A stretch of 64,000 nt of DNA from Chitinophagales bacterium. GTDB taxonomy: Bacteria; Bacteroidota; Bacteroidia; Chitinophagales; Chitinophagaceae. The position numbers and the translations under genes are program-made. The notes below the pieces were generated by a model. The model saw nothing but the letters and a program-made list of their open reading frames with translations. It searched no databases and had not been told where the DNA came from. Shown piece after piece: positions 34,546 to 43,574 of this stretch. How positions within the stretch are numbered: position 1 is the first letter of the stretch; each line of letters opens with the position of its first letter. Location: positions 191,001 to 255,000 of the forward strand of contig JAFLBK010000001.1 of NCBI GenBank assembly GCA_017303335.1. The letters run 5' to 3'.

Positions 34546-35547
34546 TCAGGGGAATTTCCGGAAGACCGTGAACTTCAGCAGTTGCTCCAGCAGAATGAAG
34601 AAAAGAGCCGCGATCACAAAGGGCAGGAATTTTTCGGTGTACCGGGTGCGGGTGCTGATCTCTACTTTGGATTTTTCGAGTTGATCGATCTCGGAATAGA
34701 TACCTGCCAGGCCTTCATTGTCCTTTGCCCGGAAGTATTTTCCCCCGGTTTCGGAAGCGATCTCTTTCAACAGCTTTTCATCGATCGATACTTTTCCCTG
34801 CTGCATCACCACGCCCATGGGCGTATTCACGGGTTGCGGGGCATATCCATCCGTTCCCACACCGATCGTATATACCTTCACATTGAAGGCCTTGGCGATT
34901 TCCTTGGCGGTTTGCGGATCGATGAGTCCTCCGTTATTCTCACCATCGGTGAGCAGGATGATGATCTTGCTCTTGGTCTTGCTTTCCCGCAGCCGGTCTA
35001 CACTGGTACCCAAACCAGAACCGATGGCCGTTCCGTCTTCCAGCAACCCGTTCCGGATATTACCAATCGCTGAGATCAGCACCTGGTGATCCGTGGTTAC
35101 CGGGCACTGCGTAAAACTCTCCCCGGAAAAGATCACCACGCCGATCCGGTCGGTGATGCGCCTGTTCACAAAATCGATCGCTACTTTTTTGGCTGCCTCC
35201 AGCCGGTTGGGGGTAAGGTCCTGGGCGGTCATGCTGCCACTCACATCGATGCAAAGCACAATATCCACGCCCTCACCTTCCGCATTTTGCTCTTCGTACA
35301 TGGTCTGGGGCCGGGCCATCGCCGCGATGATGAATGTAAATGCAAGCAAACGCAGTATAAAGGGCAGGTGCCGCAAACTGCTTTTCCAGGAAGAAAGCCC
35401 CGGAGCCGACGCATCCGATATCGTGATTGCGCCCTGTTGTTTACCCGACTTGTATGCATACCAGTATACGAGCACGGGCACTATAACCAACAATGCAAAA
35501 AACCAGGGCTGGCCAAAAACGATATCTTTAAAATAGCTGAACAGCAA
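34546..35547 (-). CDS. VWA-domain membrane protein (BatA-like)
   Basis: 333 residues. Two N-terminal helices (about 10-28 and 60-78), a von Willebrand A domain with an intact MIDAS motif (CIDVSGSMTAQD near 98-109, then T-D-G-E-N-N), and a C-terminal helix (about 305-325). This matches BatA/aerotolerance-type proteins associated with MoxR ATPases. The VWA domain should lie on the cytoplasmic or periplasmic face and bind partners through Mg2+. It is the last gene of the leftward moxR operon. Confidence 0.85.
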   Translation of the reverse strand: MLFSYFKDIVFGQPWFFALLVIVPVLVYWYAYKSGKQQGAITISDASAPGLSSWKSSLRHLPFILRLLAFTFIIAAMARPQTMYEEQNAEGEGVDIVLCIDVSGSMTAQDLTPNRLEAAKKVAIDFVNRRITDRIGVVIFSGESFTQCPVTTDHQVLISAIGNIRNGLLEDGTAIGSGLGTSVDRLRESKTKSKIIILLTDGENNGGLIDPQTAKEIAKAFNVKVYTIGVGTDGYAPQPVNTPMGVVMQQGKVSIDEKLLKEIASETGGKYFRAKDNEGLAGIYSEIDQLEKSKVEISTRTRYTEKFLPFVIAALFFILLEQLLKFTVFRKFP

Positions 35548-35554
35548 GGCTGAA

Positions 35555-36520
35555 TTATGATTTAGTGTTTACAGTTTGACGCTCGGTTAATTCGATCGCA
35601 GCCTTTATTTTTTGCAGGCAGTCCTGCGATTCGGTGACAACGGGCAGGTACTTGGCGAATTTCACGGCATCGGTACAACGCAGGGCTGTGGCCAGGCCGG
35701 AAACATGTTCCGCCGGCATCCCCTGTTCGCTCACACGCACCAACAGGTCGCTGGTTGTTTTGGTGAGCAGGTTCCGCTCTTGTTTCCTGCCCAGGTATTG
35801 CTTGAAAACCGCCGCCAACAGGCTGTGATAAGTCTTCACGGAAGCCGGGTCCGACAGGTCCTGTTTCGCCAGTTGTTCCAGTGCCCGCATGGCTTCTTCG
35901 TATGCCGTCAATTTCGAAGCGGGCTTCGCAGGTTTTTCTCCCCTGTTCTTTTTCCAATACCGGTAGATGAAAAAAAGAAGCAGCAGCAACAGCACAATGC
36001 CACCGGCGATATAATACCAGGTATAATCCGCCAGCGTAACGGGGATGATGGGTTTGATATCCCGGAGTTGTTTGCTGGTATCGGCCGGCGAATAAGATAC
36101 CGCTATGGCAACAGAATCGGTGAATAAGCGAATGGTCGTATCGTCGTTTGCCGGGTCGAATTGAACCGGGAAAGCCGGTATGTTCCAGCGCCCCGAATCA
36201 AAACTGGTAAGCGTGATGGATTGCTGCAGAACACTGTTGCCGTTTTCGGAACTGGAATCGACGGGTCCTTTTTGAATGATATCAAAATGCGGGATCGAAT
36301 CGGGGATGCTGAACCAGCTAACCCTGAAGGCCTGTTGCGGGAAGCTGGCACGCACCTTAAGCTGTACCTGCTCCCCGATCAGTATGCTGTTCCTGTCGGT
36401 AAAGGTCTGCAGCTGTTGTGCACGAACGGCAGCGCTGAATAAAACAAGGCAGATCACACCGCTCACATACAACCGCTTCCCTGTTTTTACAATACCGTTC
36501 CTCATGTGCGCTTTGATCAA
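35555..36520 (-). CDS. BatD/DUF4381-like membrane protein
   Basis: 321 residues. A signal peptide (ends ...RAQQ near 35) is followed by a beta-rich periplasmic region (about 36-155), one membrane helix (about 170-190), a basic cytoplasmic stretch (YRYWKKNRGEK) and a helical cytoplasmic tail. This organisation, and its place between DUF58 and VWA genes, is typical of BatD-like or DUF4381-like proteins. It overlaps the end of the DUF58 gene by four bases (ATGA). Confidence 0.7.
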   Translation of the reverse strand: MIKAHMRNGIVKTGKRLYVSGVICLVLFSAAVRAQQLQTFTDRNSILIGEQVQLKVRASFPQQAFRVSWFSIPDSIPHFDIIQKGPVDSSSENGNSVLQQSITLTSFDSGRWNIPAFPVQFDPANDDTTIRLFTDSVAIAVSYSPADTSKQLRDIKPIIPVTLADYTWYYIAGGIVLLLLLLFFIYRYWKKNRGEKPAKPASKLTAYEEAMRALEQLAKQDLSDPASVKTYHSLLAAVFKQYLGRKQERNLLTKTTSDLLVRVSEQGMPAEHVSGLATALRCTDAVKFAKYLPVVTESQDCLQKIKAAIELTERQTVNTKS

Positions 36521-37386
36521 CTGCGTTTAATGAAAAATTTCTGAAGGATCTTCACGTAATCATCATCGGTGCGCATGTGCAGCAACTCGGCCCCGGCTTT
36601 ACGGAAATAATTTTTGCTGGCTTCGCTCTGCTGCATGAAATGCTGCTGGTAATTGTAGCGCACCAGTGCGTTGCTGCTGTCGATCCATTTCGTTTGTCCG
36701 CTCTCGGCATCCTGCACCTGCAGCAAACCCGCTTCGGGCAGCTGCATATCCATCCTGTCGTACACCCGGATACCGATCACATCATGCCTGTTACCGATCA
36801 CTTTCAGGTCATCGTCGTACCCGGTGGCGATGAAATCACTGAGGATAAACGCGATGCTGCGCTGCTTTACAGATCTACTGAAAAATTTAATAGCTCCATC
36901 CAGGTCGGTGCTTTTCTTCCGGGTATCCATCGTCAGCAGTTCCCGAACGATGTACAAAGCATGCTGCCGTCCTTTCTTGGGCGCAATGTATTTCTCCACC
37001 TTATCGCTGAAAAAGATCACGCCCACCTTATCGTTGTTGCTGATGGCGCTGAATGTCAGAACAGCCGCCACTTCGGTGATCAGTTCTTTTTTCTGGCGGG
37101 CGATGGTTCCAAAGAGGTTGCTGGCGCTTGTATCGATGAGCAGCATCACGGTCAGTTCCCGTTCCTCTTCAAAAACCTTGGTGAACGGATGACTGAGGCG
37201 GGCGCTAACATTCCAGTCGATGAAACGCACATCATCCCCGGCCGCGTATTCCCGCACTTCCCGGAAGCTCATTCCCTTTCCCTTAAACGCAGAATGATAC
37301 TCCCCCGTAAACAGATGCGTGGTGATCTTCTTGCTTTTGATCTCAAGCTCCCGTACTTTCTTCAGTATTTCTTCTGTAGTCAGCAT
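36517..37386 (-). CDS. DUF58 domain protein
   Basis: 289 residues, no membrane segment. Its signature E-Y-A-A-G-D-D-V-R-F-I-D-W-N-V-S-A-R lies near residues 46-63. A VWA-like region follows with M-L-L-I-D-T-S-A-S. DUF58 proteins always accompany MoxR ATPases; their biochemical role is unclear. It starts with a one-base overlap with the end of the moxR gene. Confidence 0.9.
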   Translation of the reverse strand: MLTTEEILKKVRELEIKSKKITTHLFTGEYHSAFKGKGMSFREVREYAAGDDVRFIDWNVSARLSHPFTKVFEEERELTVMLLIDTSASNLFGTIARQKKELITEVAAVLTFSAISNNDKVGVIFFSDKVEKYIAPKKGRQHALYIVRELLTMDTRKKSTDLDGAIKFFSRSVKQRSIAFILSDFIATGYDDDLKVIGNRHDVIGIRVYDRMDMQLPEAGLLQVQDAESGQTKWIDSSNALVRYNYQQHFMQQSEASKNYFRKAGAELLHMRTDDDYVKILQKFFIKRS

Positions 37387-38387
37387 TACGGAACATTTAC
37401 GACACGGAGTATTTCATTGATCACCTGCTCCACATTTACATTTTCCGCTTCGGCTTCATACGTAAGCCCGATACGATGCCGCAATACATCCTTGCAGATA
37501 CCCCGGACATCCTCGGGTATCACATAAGCCCGGCTGTTCAGGAATGCGAAGGCCTTAGCCGCGAGCGCCAGGTTGATGCTGGCACGGGGCGATCCGCCAA
37601 AACCAATAAGGGCCTTGAGTTTGGGCAGGTTGTATTTTTCAGGGAAGCGGGTGGCAAAGACGATATCAAGAATGTAGTTCTCTACTTTCTCATCCATGTA
37701 CACCTGCCTCACCAGTTCTTTTGCCGTCAGTATCTCGCTGGTGGAAGCCACCGGGTTGATGGGCTGAGTGGTAAGTCCCAGTGTATTCTGACGTATGATG
37801 AGTTGTTCTTCGGATTTGGAAGGATAATCCACCACCACTTTCAGCATGAACCGGTCTACCTGCGCTTCGGGCAAGGGGTAGGTTCCCTCCTGCTCAATGG
37901 GATTCTGGGTGGCCAGCACCAGGAAAGGTTCCGGCAATTTATAGGTTGTTTCGCCGATCGTTACCTGGCGTTCCTGCATGGCTTCGAGCAGGGCGCTTTG
38001 TACCTTGGCTGGCGCCCGGTTAATCTCATCGGCCAGTATGAAGTTGGAAAAGATCGGGCCCTTGCGCACCACGAATTCGTTCTTGGGCTGGTTGTAGATC
38101 ATGGTGCCGATCACATCAGCCGGCAACAGGTCCGGGGTGAACTGGATGCGGCTGAAATCGGCATGTACGGCCTGCGCCAATGATTTGATCGCAAGTGTTT
38201 TCGCCAGCCCGGGTACTCCTTCGAGTAATACATGCCCATTGCTTAACAGGCCAATGAGCAACCGTTCGATCATGGTCTGCTGCCCTACGATCACTTTTCC
38301 AAGTTCATTGTTGATGCGGGTAACGAAACCGGATGCATGGTTGATTTTTTCATTCAACAGCCGGATGTCTTCAGATGTTTGCGCCAT
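37386..38387 (-). CDS. MoxR family AAA+ ATPase
   Basis: 333 residues. Walker A is EGVPGLAKTLAIK (about 56-68), Walker B ILADEINRAPAKVQSALLEAM, sensor 1 LATQNPIEQEGTYPLPEAQ, and a C-terminal lid with an Arg finger region. MoxR ATPases act as chaperone-like factors for VWA-domain partners, here the VWA gene three positions downstream. It is the first gene of the operon; its promoter should lie in 38388-38538. Confidence 0.93.
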   Translation of the reverse strand: MAQTSEDIRLLNEKINHASGFVTRINNELGKVIVGQQTMIERLLIGLLSNGHVLLEGVPGLAKTLAIKSLAQAVHADFSRIQFTPDLLPADVIGTMIYNQPKNEFVVRKGPIFSNFILADEINRAPAKVQSALLEAMQERQVTIGETTYKLPEPFLVLATQNPIEQEGTYPLPEAQVDRFMLKVVVDYPSKSEEQLIIRQNTLGLTTQPINPVASTSEILTAKELVRQVYMDEKVENYILDIVFATRFPEKYNLPKLKALIGFGGSPRASINLALAAKAFAFLNSRAYVIPEDVRGICKDVLRHRIGLTYEAEAENVNVEQVINEILRVVNVP

Positions 38388-38538
38388 AATGTAGTTTCGA
38401 ATTTATCGGCCGGCGGTTCGTTTGTGCCGGATTTTCAATGAGTTCGCAAAGTACGAACTCTGGCTGAACAAATATTTTGCCGTTTCGGGGGGTGGAGAAA
38501 AACTTTGTTAAAATGAGTACCTTCAAAGAAAAAAAATC

Positions 38539-38871
38539 ATGGTCAATCAACAGCTCATCACCACCGCCAATACCCTGGAAGGATACCGCATCCTGAATCA
38601 CCTGGGGATCGTTCGGGGCATTACGGTACGCAGCCGGAGTTTGCTGGGTAATATCGCCGGTGGTTTCCAAACCCTGTTCGGGGGCAAGATCTCCATCTAC
38701 GCGGAACTCTGCGAAAAGACCCGGGAGGAAGCATACCAGCTGATGCTGCAGCATGCCGATGAACGCGGCGCCAATGCCATCATCAACATGCGCTACGACG
38801 CCAACGAGGTGATGAATGGTGTAACGGAGGTGCTGGCATACGGAACCGCGGTGGTGGTGGAAAAAATATAA
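38539..38871 (+). CDS. YbjQ/UPF0145 family protein
   Basis: 110 residues. The family's start (TTANTLEGYRILNHLGIVRG) and the helical segment RGANAIINMRYDANEV are clear. YbjQ-type proteins form pentamers; their function is unknown though a metal-binding annotation is common. Rightward single gene; its end abuts the convergent nadE gene. Confidence 0.9.
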   Translation: MVNQQLITTANTLEGYRILNHLGIVRGITVRSRSLLGNIAGGFQTLFGGKISIYAELCEKTREEAYQLMLQHADERGANAIINMRYDANEVMNGVTEVLAYGTAVVVEKI

Positions 38872-40554
38872 TCAGGAAAGGTATTTCGCCACAATGGGTA
38901 TTCGCCGGCCCACGCCAAAGGCCTTGGGTGAAATGCGTATGATCGGGCAAAACTGGTTTCGTTTGTATTCGTTGATATTCACCATTCTGAGTACCCGGTC
39001 TACCAGGGCGGCATCAAATCCCTGGGCCTTGATCTCTTTGGGGCCCATTCTTCTTTCAATGTATTGATACAGGATCTTATCAAGGATGGAATAATCCGGC
39101 AGGGAGTCCGAATCCTTTTGCCCCGGCCTCAACTCGGCGCTTGGCGCCTTGGTGATTATGTTCTCCGGAATGATCTCTTTTTCCCGGTTGATGTACCTGG
39201 CCAGCGCATATACCTGCAATTTGTAACAATCGCCCAATACACCCAGACCGCCCGCCATATCCCCGTACAGGGTTCCATAGCCTGTAGCCAATTCGCTTTT
39301 GTTGGAAGTATTCAGCAGAATGTATCCGAATTTGTTTGCGATGGCCATCAGCAGGTTTCCCCGGGTGCGACTTTGAATATTTTCTTCCGCGATACTGAAC
39401 GGCATGTCGTTGAAAACGGGTTTCAGTTCATCGAGGAAACTGTTGTAGATGTTTTTGATGGGAATGATATCGTACGGATTGCCGAGGTTCATGCTCAGTT
39501 GTTCGGCATCACTCACCGAATGACCGGTAGAATACTGCGAGGGCATTAATACAGCCCGTACATTCTCCTTGCCCAATGCCGTACAGGCCAGCGCCAGGGT
39601 AACGGCGCTGTCGATACCTCCGCTGCTGCCCAAAATGGCCTTGCCGAAACCCATCTTACCGAAATAATCGCGTATGCCCATGATGATGGCGTCGTGCACC
39701 TGGGAGATGTTGAGGTCTTCTTCCAGTCCGGCCGGGTTTAATTCCTTACCCGGTACACGGCTGGCCGGTTCCAGTACCGGTGCGTCGATGGTACCATCTT
39801 CATGCAGGGTAAACGATTGAAGGGAGGATTCGAAGGCCGGCAACTGTCCGCACAGGTTCGCGTCTTTATCAAAAACCAGTGAGGCGCCGTCGAATACGAT
39901 CTCCGTCTGGCTGCCTACGGCATTGCAATAGAAAAGCGGCAGTTTGTATTTCGCTACATTAGCCTTGATCGTGGCCTTGCGGTCTTCATCGTGTGTATAG
40001 TCGAAGGGGGAAGCGGAAAGATTGATCATTACATCCGGGGCCTGTTTCATCAGTTCATCCATCGGGCAGATGCGGTACATGGGATTATCGCCCAGGTTCC
40101 AGATGTCTTCACAAATGGTTACGGCAAGCCTCCTGCCTTTGAACTCCATGATCTTCCAGTCGTAAGCCGGTTCAAAATACCGGTACTCATCAAACACGTC
40201 GTAATTGGGCAAGCAGGTCTTATGGGCAACAGCCCTGATTTCTTTTTCGTAGAGCAGGAAGGCCGCGTTGAAAAGATCTTTTCCTTCCCGTACAGGATTG
40301 CGGTCGGGTGCGCCGATCAGTACGCCGATGGTATCCGCGTGCTGGCGGATGATGTCGATGGACGCATAGCTTTTGCTGATGAAATCATCGAACTCGAGGA
40401 AATCCCGGGGCGCATACCCGCAAACACTCAGTTCGCTGAAAACGATAAGATCGCCTCCCTGCTTTTTCGCTTCTTCAATAGCGCTGATGATCTTTTGCGT
40501 ATTGCTTTCGAAATTGCCGATGTGATAGTTCTGCTGTGCGAGGAAAATCTTCAT
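38872..40554 (-). CDS. nadE: Glutamine-dependent NAD+ synthase
   Basis: The start was moved inward to ATG 40554 (MKIFLAQQNYHIGNF), giving 560 residues, because the longer frame has an unrelated leader. The N-terminal nitrilase-like glutaminase domain has the triad E41, K112 and C148 (TICEDIW). The C-terminal synthetase domain has the ATP pyrophosphatase loop LGSSGGIDSAV. It amidates deamido-NAD using ammonia from glutamine. In many Bacteroidota nadE is adjacent to gldB, as here. Confidence 0.95.
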   Translation of the reverse strand: MKIFLAQQNYHIGNFESNTQKIISAIEEAKKQGGDLIVFSELSVCGYAPRDFLEFDDFISKSYASIDIIRQHADTIGVLIGAPDRNPVREGKDLFNAAFLLYEKEIRAVAHKTCLPNYDVFDEYRYFEPAYDWKIMEFKGRRLAVTICEDIWNLGDNPMYRICPMDELMKQAPDVMINLSASPFDYTHDEDRKATIKANVAKYKLPLFYCNAVGSQTEIVFDGASLVFDKDANLCGQLPAFESSLQSFTLHEDGTIDAPVLEPASRVPGKELNPAGLEEDLNISQVHDAIIMGIRDYFGKMGFGKAILGSSGGIDSAVTLALACTALGKENVRAVLMPSQYSTGHSVSDAEQLSMNLGNPYDIIPIKNIYNSFLDELKPVFNDMPFSIAEENIQSRTRGNLLMAIANKFGYILLNTSNKSELATGYGTLYGDMAGGLGVLGDCYKLQVYALARYINREKEIIPENIITKAPSAELRPGQKDSDSLPDYSILDKILYQYIERRMGPKEIKAQGFDAALVDRVLRMVNINEYKRNQFCPIIRISPKAFGVGRRIPIVAKYLS

Positions 40555-40573
40555 AACCCAAAAGCCGTGGGGC

Positions 40574-40617
40574 TTAACTTTGTGTTCGGAAAAGAATGAT
40601 TTTATTTGCAAAGTTAA
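40574..40617. promoter_or_regulatory. Symmetrical divergent promoter elements between nadE and gldB
   Basis: TTAACTTTG (40574-40582) and its exact reverse complement CAAAGTTAA (40609-40617) face each other. Each contains TAACTTTG, a perfect TAnnTTTG -7 box: the left copy reads toward gldB, the right one toward nadE. The two promoters would overlap and may exclude each other. No matching TTTG elements are found at the proper distance, so a 9-bp operator is also possible. Confidence 0.4.
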
Positions 40618-40626
40618 ACCAAGTAA

Positions 40627-41640
40627 ATGAGAATAATCCTTGCGCTGTGCTGCCTCTCCCTTGCGATCCTTTCCTGCAATAACGATGACAAAGCCCCCGA
40701 TGTGTCCGGCATCCGTATCGAGCTGCATACCGAACGGTTCGATCAAAGCCTGTTTACGCTCGACACGTTGAACCTCGGTGCTGGGTTGAAAGCGCTGCAG
40801 GGAAAATATCCTTCTTTTATGCCCAATTTCCTCGGCACGATCCTGAACTGCGATCCTGGCTGGACGGCCGATACCACAGCCGCTTATGTTCGTGGATTCA
40901 TCGGCGTGTACAGGCAGGTATACGATACCGCACAGGTTGTATTCAGGGATTTCGGCCCCTACGAAAAGGAAATAGCAAAAGCCTTACAGTACCTGAAGTA
41001 TTATTTCCCGGAATATACAGCGCCCAAAAAGCTCATCACCTATATCGGTCCGCTGGATGGATATGGCGATATCATTTCGGATGATGAGATACTGATCGGT
41101 CTGCACCAGCACCTGGGCGCCGGTTTCTCCCTGTATAAATCAACACTCGTGCAGGAAACCTATCCCGAATACATCAGCCGCCGCTTTACGCCCGATTACA
41201 TCGCCATCAACTGCATGAAGAACGCTATCGACCGCCTCTACCCCGAAAAAATGGAAGAGAAACCGCTTGTTCAGCAAATGGTGGAGAAAGGGAAACGGCT
41301 CTATGTGCTGAGTAAACTGGTTCCCAAAGCGGAAGACTACCAACTGATCGGCTATACCCAGGAACAAATGACCGGCATGTACGATCACGAGCGGGCGGTG
41401 TGGGATCTTTTTGTAAAGAACAATTTCCTGCAGACGATCGACAACAACATTATCAAGAATTACATTGCGGAAGGACCCAAGACCCAGGAATTGGGCGAAG
41501 CGGCCCCGGGTAATGTGGGTAGTTTTGCCGGCTGGCAGATCGTAAAGAAATTCATGAAGGAGCACCCGGGTTATAGCCTGAAAAAACTAATGGAAGCCAA
41601 CCCGGAAACCCTCTTCCAGGAGGCTAAGTACAAACCCTGA
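40627..41640 (+). CDS. gldB: Gliding motility lipoprotein GldB
   Basis: 337 residues. A lipoprotein signal with lipobox I-L-S-C at Cys17 precedes the GldB-type body (RIELHTERFDQSLF near the start, YPSFMPNFL, and a helical middle with E-T-Y-P-E-Y-I-S-R-R-F). GldB is a membrane lipoprotein required for gliding and type IX secretion-dependent motility in Flavobacterium. The expected partner gldC is not next to it here; the next gene is a convergent desaturase. Confidence 0.88.
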   Translation: MRIILALCCLSLAILSCNNDDKAPDVSGIRIELHTERFDQSLFTLDTLNLGAGLKALQGKYPSFMPNFLGTILNCDPGWTADTTAAYVRGFIGVYRQVYDTAQVVFRDFGPYEKEIAKALQYLKYYFPEYTAPKKLITYIGPLDGYGDIISDDEILIGLHQHLGAGFSLYKSTLVQETYPEYISRRFTPDYIAINCMKNAIDRLYPEKMEEKPLVQQMVEKGKRLYVLSKLVPKAEDYQLIGYTQEQMTGMYDHERAVWDLFVKNNFLQTIDNNIIKNYIAEGPKTQELGEAAPGNVGSFAGWQIVKKFMKEHPGYSLKKLMEANPETLFQEAKYKP

Positions 41641-41649
41641 CTTGTCTTG

Positions 41650-42753
41650 TCAGGCGGCTTTTACTTCTTCGAAAGCGACCACCGGTTTTTTTCCCAGGTC
41701 TTTCATCACCCGGAAGTGCGAAGCGAGCGCTTCGAACATCGTGTCGTATTTATTGTAGGGTAAGTTGAACTCCTTGCATTTCTGCATCACGATCTTGCTG
41801 ATGGCCGGATAGTGTATATGGCTCACCCGCGGAAAAAGATGATGCTCGATCTGGAAATTCAGTCCGCCAACGAACCAGGAGATCACCGGATTGTTCATGG
41901 CAAAATTGGAAGTGGTTTTAACCTGGTGCTCGGCCCAGGCCGTTTCGATGTGTTTGGTCATATCCAGCGGCACGTGTTCAAATTCGGTATTCTCCACCAC
42001 ATGCGCCAGTTGAAATACCAGGGAAAGCGTTAAGCCCATCGTGGCATTGAGCGCCATGTAGCCCACCAGCCATTCCCAGAAACCCCAGACGGTGATCGGT
42101 AATACCATGTAAATAGCCACATACCAAACCTTGGTGGCCCAGAATACGATGTGATTCTTCAGGGTCATCTTCCAGGCATCGGTGGTGTATATCTTATGGG
42201 TAAAGTACTTCGTGAAGTCCATGATGAACACCCAGAAGATCACCGAGAGGGAATAAACAGGCACCAGGTAGAGGTATTGCACTTTATGCGCCGGTACCCA
42301 GCGCTGGGATTCGCACTGGCGGATGATCGGGCTTTTGGCGATGTCGTCATCTACCCCATCCACATTGGTATAGGTGTGGTGAATAATGTTATGTTTCTGT
42401 TTCCAGAAATATGAATTTCCGCCCATGGCATTGAGGGTAAGGCCCAGGAGATCATTGAGCCAGGGTTTGGTAGAATAACTGCCGTGATTGGCGTCGTGCA
42501 TCACGCAAAAACCAATGGAGGCCAGTACAAAACCCATGACCAAGCTCAGCAGTAAGGCCAGCCAGTCGTTGATCGGGGTGAACATCAGCGCCACGTAAAT
42601 GGAAACAGCGGTAAGAATGAGGATGATGGTTTTGCTGTACAGGCGCCAATCGCCGGTCTTTTTCAAACCCGTTTTGGCAAAATAGTCGTCGACAGCATGT
42701 TTTACGCTCTGGTAAAAGTCGTTGTTGCGATTCGAGAAAGTGATCTTGGCCAT
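41650..42753 (-). CDS. Membrane fatty-acid desaturase (acyl-CoA/acyl-lipid type)
   Basis: 367 residues with two pairs of membrane helices. The three histidine boxes that hold the di-iron centre are present: HDANH at 86-90, HNIIHH at 121-126, and Q-I-E-H-H in the C-terminal third. The order and the final HxxHH fit front-end/acyl-lipid desaturases. It introduces double bonds in membrane lipids and helps keep fluidity at low temperature. No electron donor gene (ferredoxin reductase or cytochrome b5) lies adjacent, though a small Fe-S protein is two genes away. Confidence 0.92.
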   Translation of the reverse strand: MAKITFSNRNNDFYQSVKHAVDDYFAKTGLKKTGDWRLYSKTIILILTAVSIYVALMFTPINDWLALLLSLVMGFVLASIGFCVMHDANHGSYSTKPWLNDLLGLTLNAMGGNSYFWKQKHNIIHHTYTNVDGVDDDIAKSPIIRQCESQRWVPAHKVQYLYLVPVYSLSVIFWVFIMDFTKYFTHKIYTTDAWKMTLKNHIVFWATKVWYVAIYMVLPITVWGFWEWLVGYMALNATMGLTLSLVFQLAHVVENTEFEHVPLDMTKHIETAWAEHQVKTTSNFAMNNPVISWFVGGLNFQIEHHLFPRVSHIHYPAISKIVMQKCKEFNLPYNKYDTMFEALASHFRVMKDLGKKPVVAFEEVKAA

Positions 42754-42870
42754 ATTACCGGTAAAAGGTTTTCAATACTTGAACGATATCATTTGCTGAA
42801 CCGACCCGGGCAGTGCCGGACAGCTTATGCGAATACCTAAAGATACTGTAAAAACAGGAATGAAAGGCGG

Positions 42871-43257
42871 TTAATTCAACTTAAAGGGAGCACACATCTC
42901 GAAAGCCGGGATAATGGCCTGAAAGGTCTTCTTTGTATTGATATTTTCCATCAGGTATGTGCCGTGCATTTTACCGATCTCCGAACGCAGGTTACAACCA
43001 CTGACGTATTGGTACGATTCCCCGGGATTGATCTGCGGCTGCACACCCACCACGCCTTCTCCTTCCACCTCCCGGTTGCTTCCGTTACTGTCGTTGATAT
43101 ACCAGTGGCGGCGCAGTAATTTCACCGGGAAGCTGTTATTGTTTTCGATGGTGATCCGGTAGGCGAACATATACTCGCTGTTCACCGGGTTGCTGTAATC
43201 CGGCTGGTAGTATGTTTCCACGCTGATGGTGATGCCTTCTGATATTTTGGAGATCAT
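42871..43257 (-). CDS. apaG: ApaG domain protein
   Basis: 128 residues, single ApaG/fibronectin-III-like fold. The family pattern is visible: Y-R-I-T-I-E-N, R-R-H-W-Y-I-N-D, V-V-G-x-Q-P-x-I-x-P-G-E-S-Y-x-Y-x-S-G, and M-x-G-T-Y. ApaG is a small cytoplasmic protein of uncertain role, linked to cobalt/magnesium tolerance in Salmonella. Confidence 0.93.
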   Translation of the reverse strand: MISKISEGITISVETYYQPDYSNPVNSEYMFAYRITIENNNSFPVKLLRRHWYINDSNGSNREVEGEGVVGVQPQINPGESYQYVSGCNLRSEIGKMHGTYLMENINTKKTFQAIIPAFEMCAPFKLN

Positions 43258-43344
43258 CCGGAACGGTTGAATGGCTGTAAAAGTAGTATTTATATCCGCT
43301 TATCGGCGTACTTTAGGGATCAGATTCCTGTTAAAAAAGGCAGT

Positions 43345-43569
43345 ATGGCGGAAAAAACAATTTACTACAGCAATGAGGAAATAACAGTAGCCTGGAAGCC
43401 AGCGCTCTGCATCCATTCGGGTAACTGTGTGAGGGGGTTAGGAAAGGTTTTCGACCCGGGTCGAAAATCCTGGATCGACATGAGCCAGGCCGATAGCGCA
43501 CAGATCGTGGCGCAGGTGAAAAAATGCCCCAGCGGTGCCCTGAGCATTTCGGAAAAGAAACCGGCTTAA
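43345..43569 (+). CDS. Small divergent 4Fe-4S mono-cluster protein
   Basis: I chose ATG 43345 (MAEKTIYYSNEE), giving 74 residues; the longer frame starts in the divergent apaG promoter region. It matches the Fer4_19 type: C-I-H-S-G-N-C-V-R-G, then F-D-P-G-R-K-S-W-I-D, then K-C-P-S-G-A-L. Only three cysteines are present, so the cluster may have a non-Cys ligand or be a 3Fe-4S type. Such small proteins are often next to acetyltransferases, which is not the case here. Confidence 0.8.
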   Translation: MAEKTIYYSNEEITVAWKPALCIHSGNCVRGLGKVFDPGRKSWIDMSQADSAQIVAQVKKCPSGALSISEKKPA

Positions 43570-43574
43570 GAATC

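Noticed and set aside
40555..40746. 64-residue N-terminal extension of NadE
   Set aside because: It crosses the divergent promoter elements and the start of gldB; the family's N-terminus begins at 40554.
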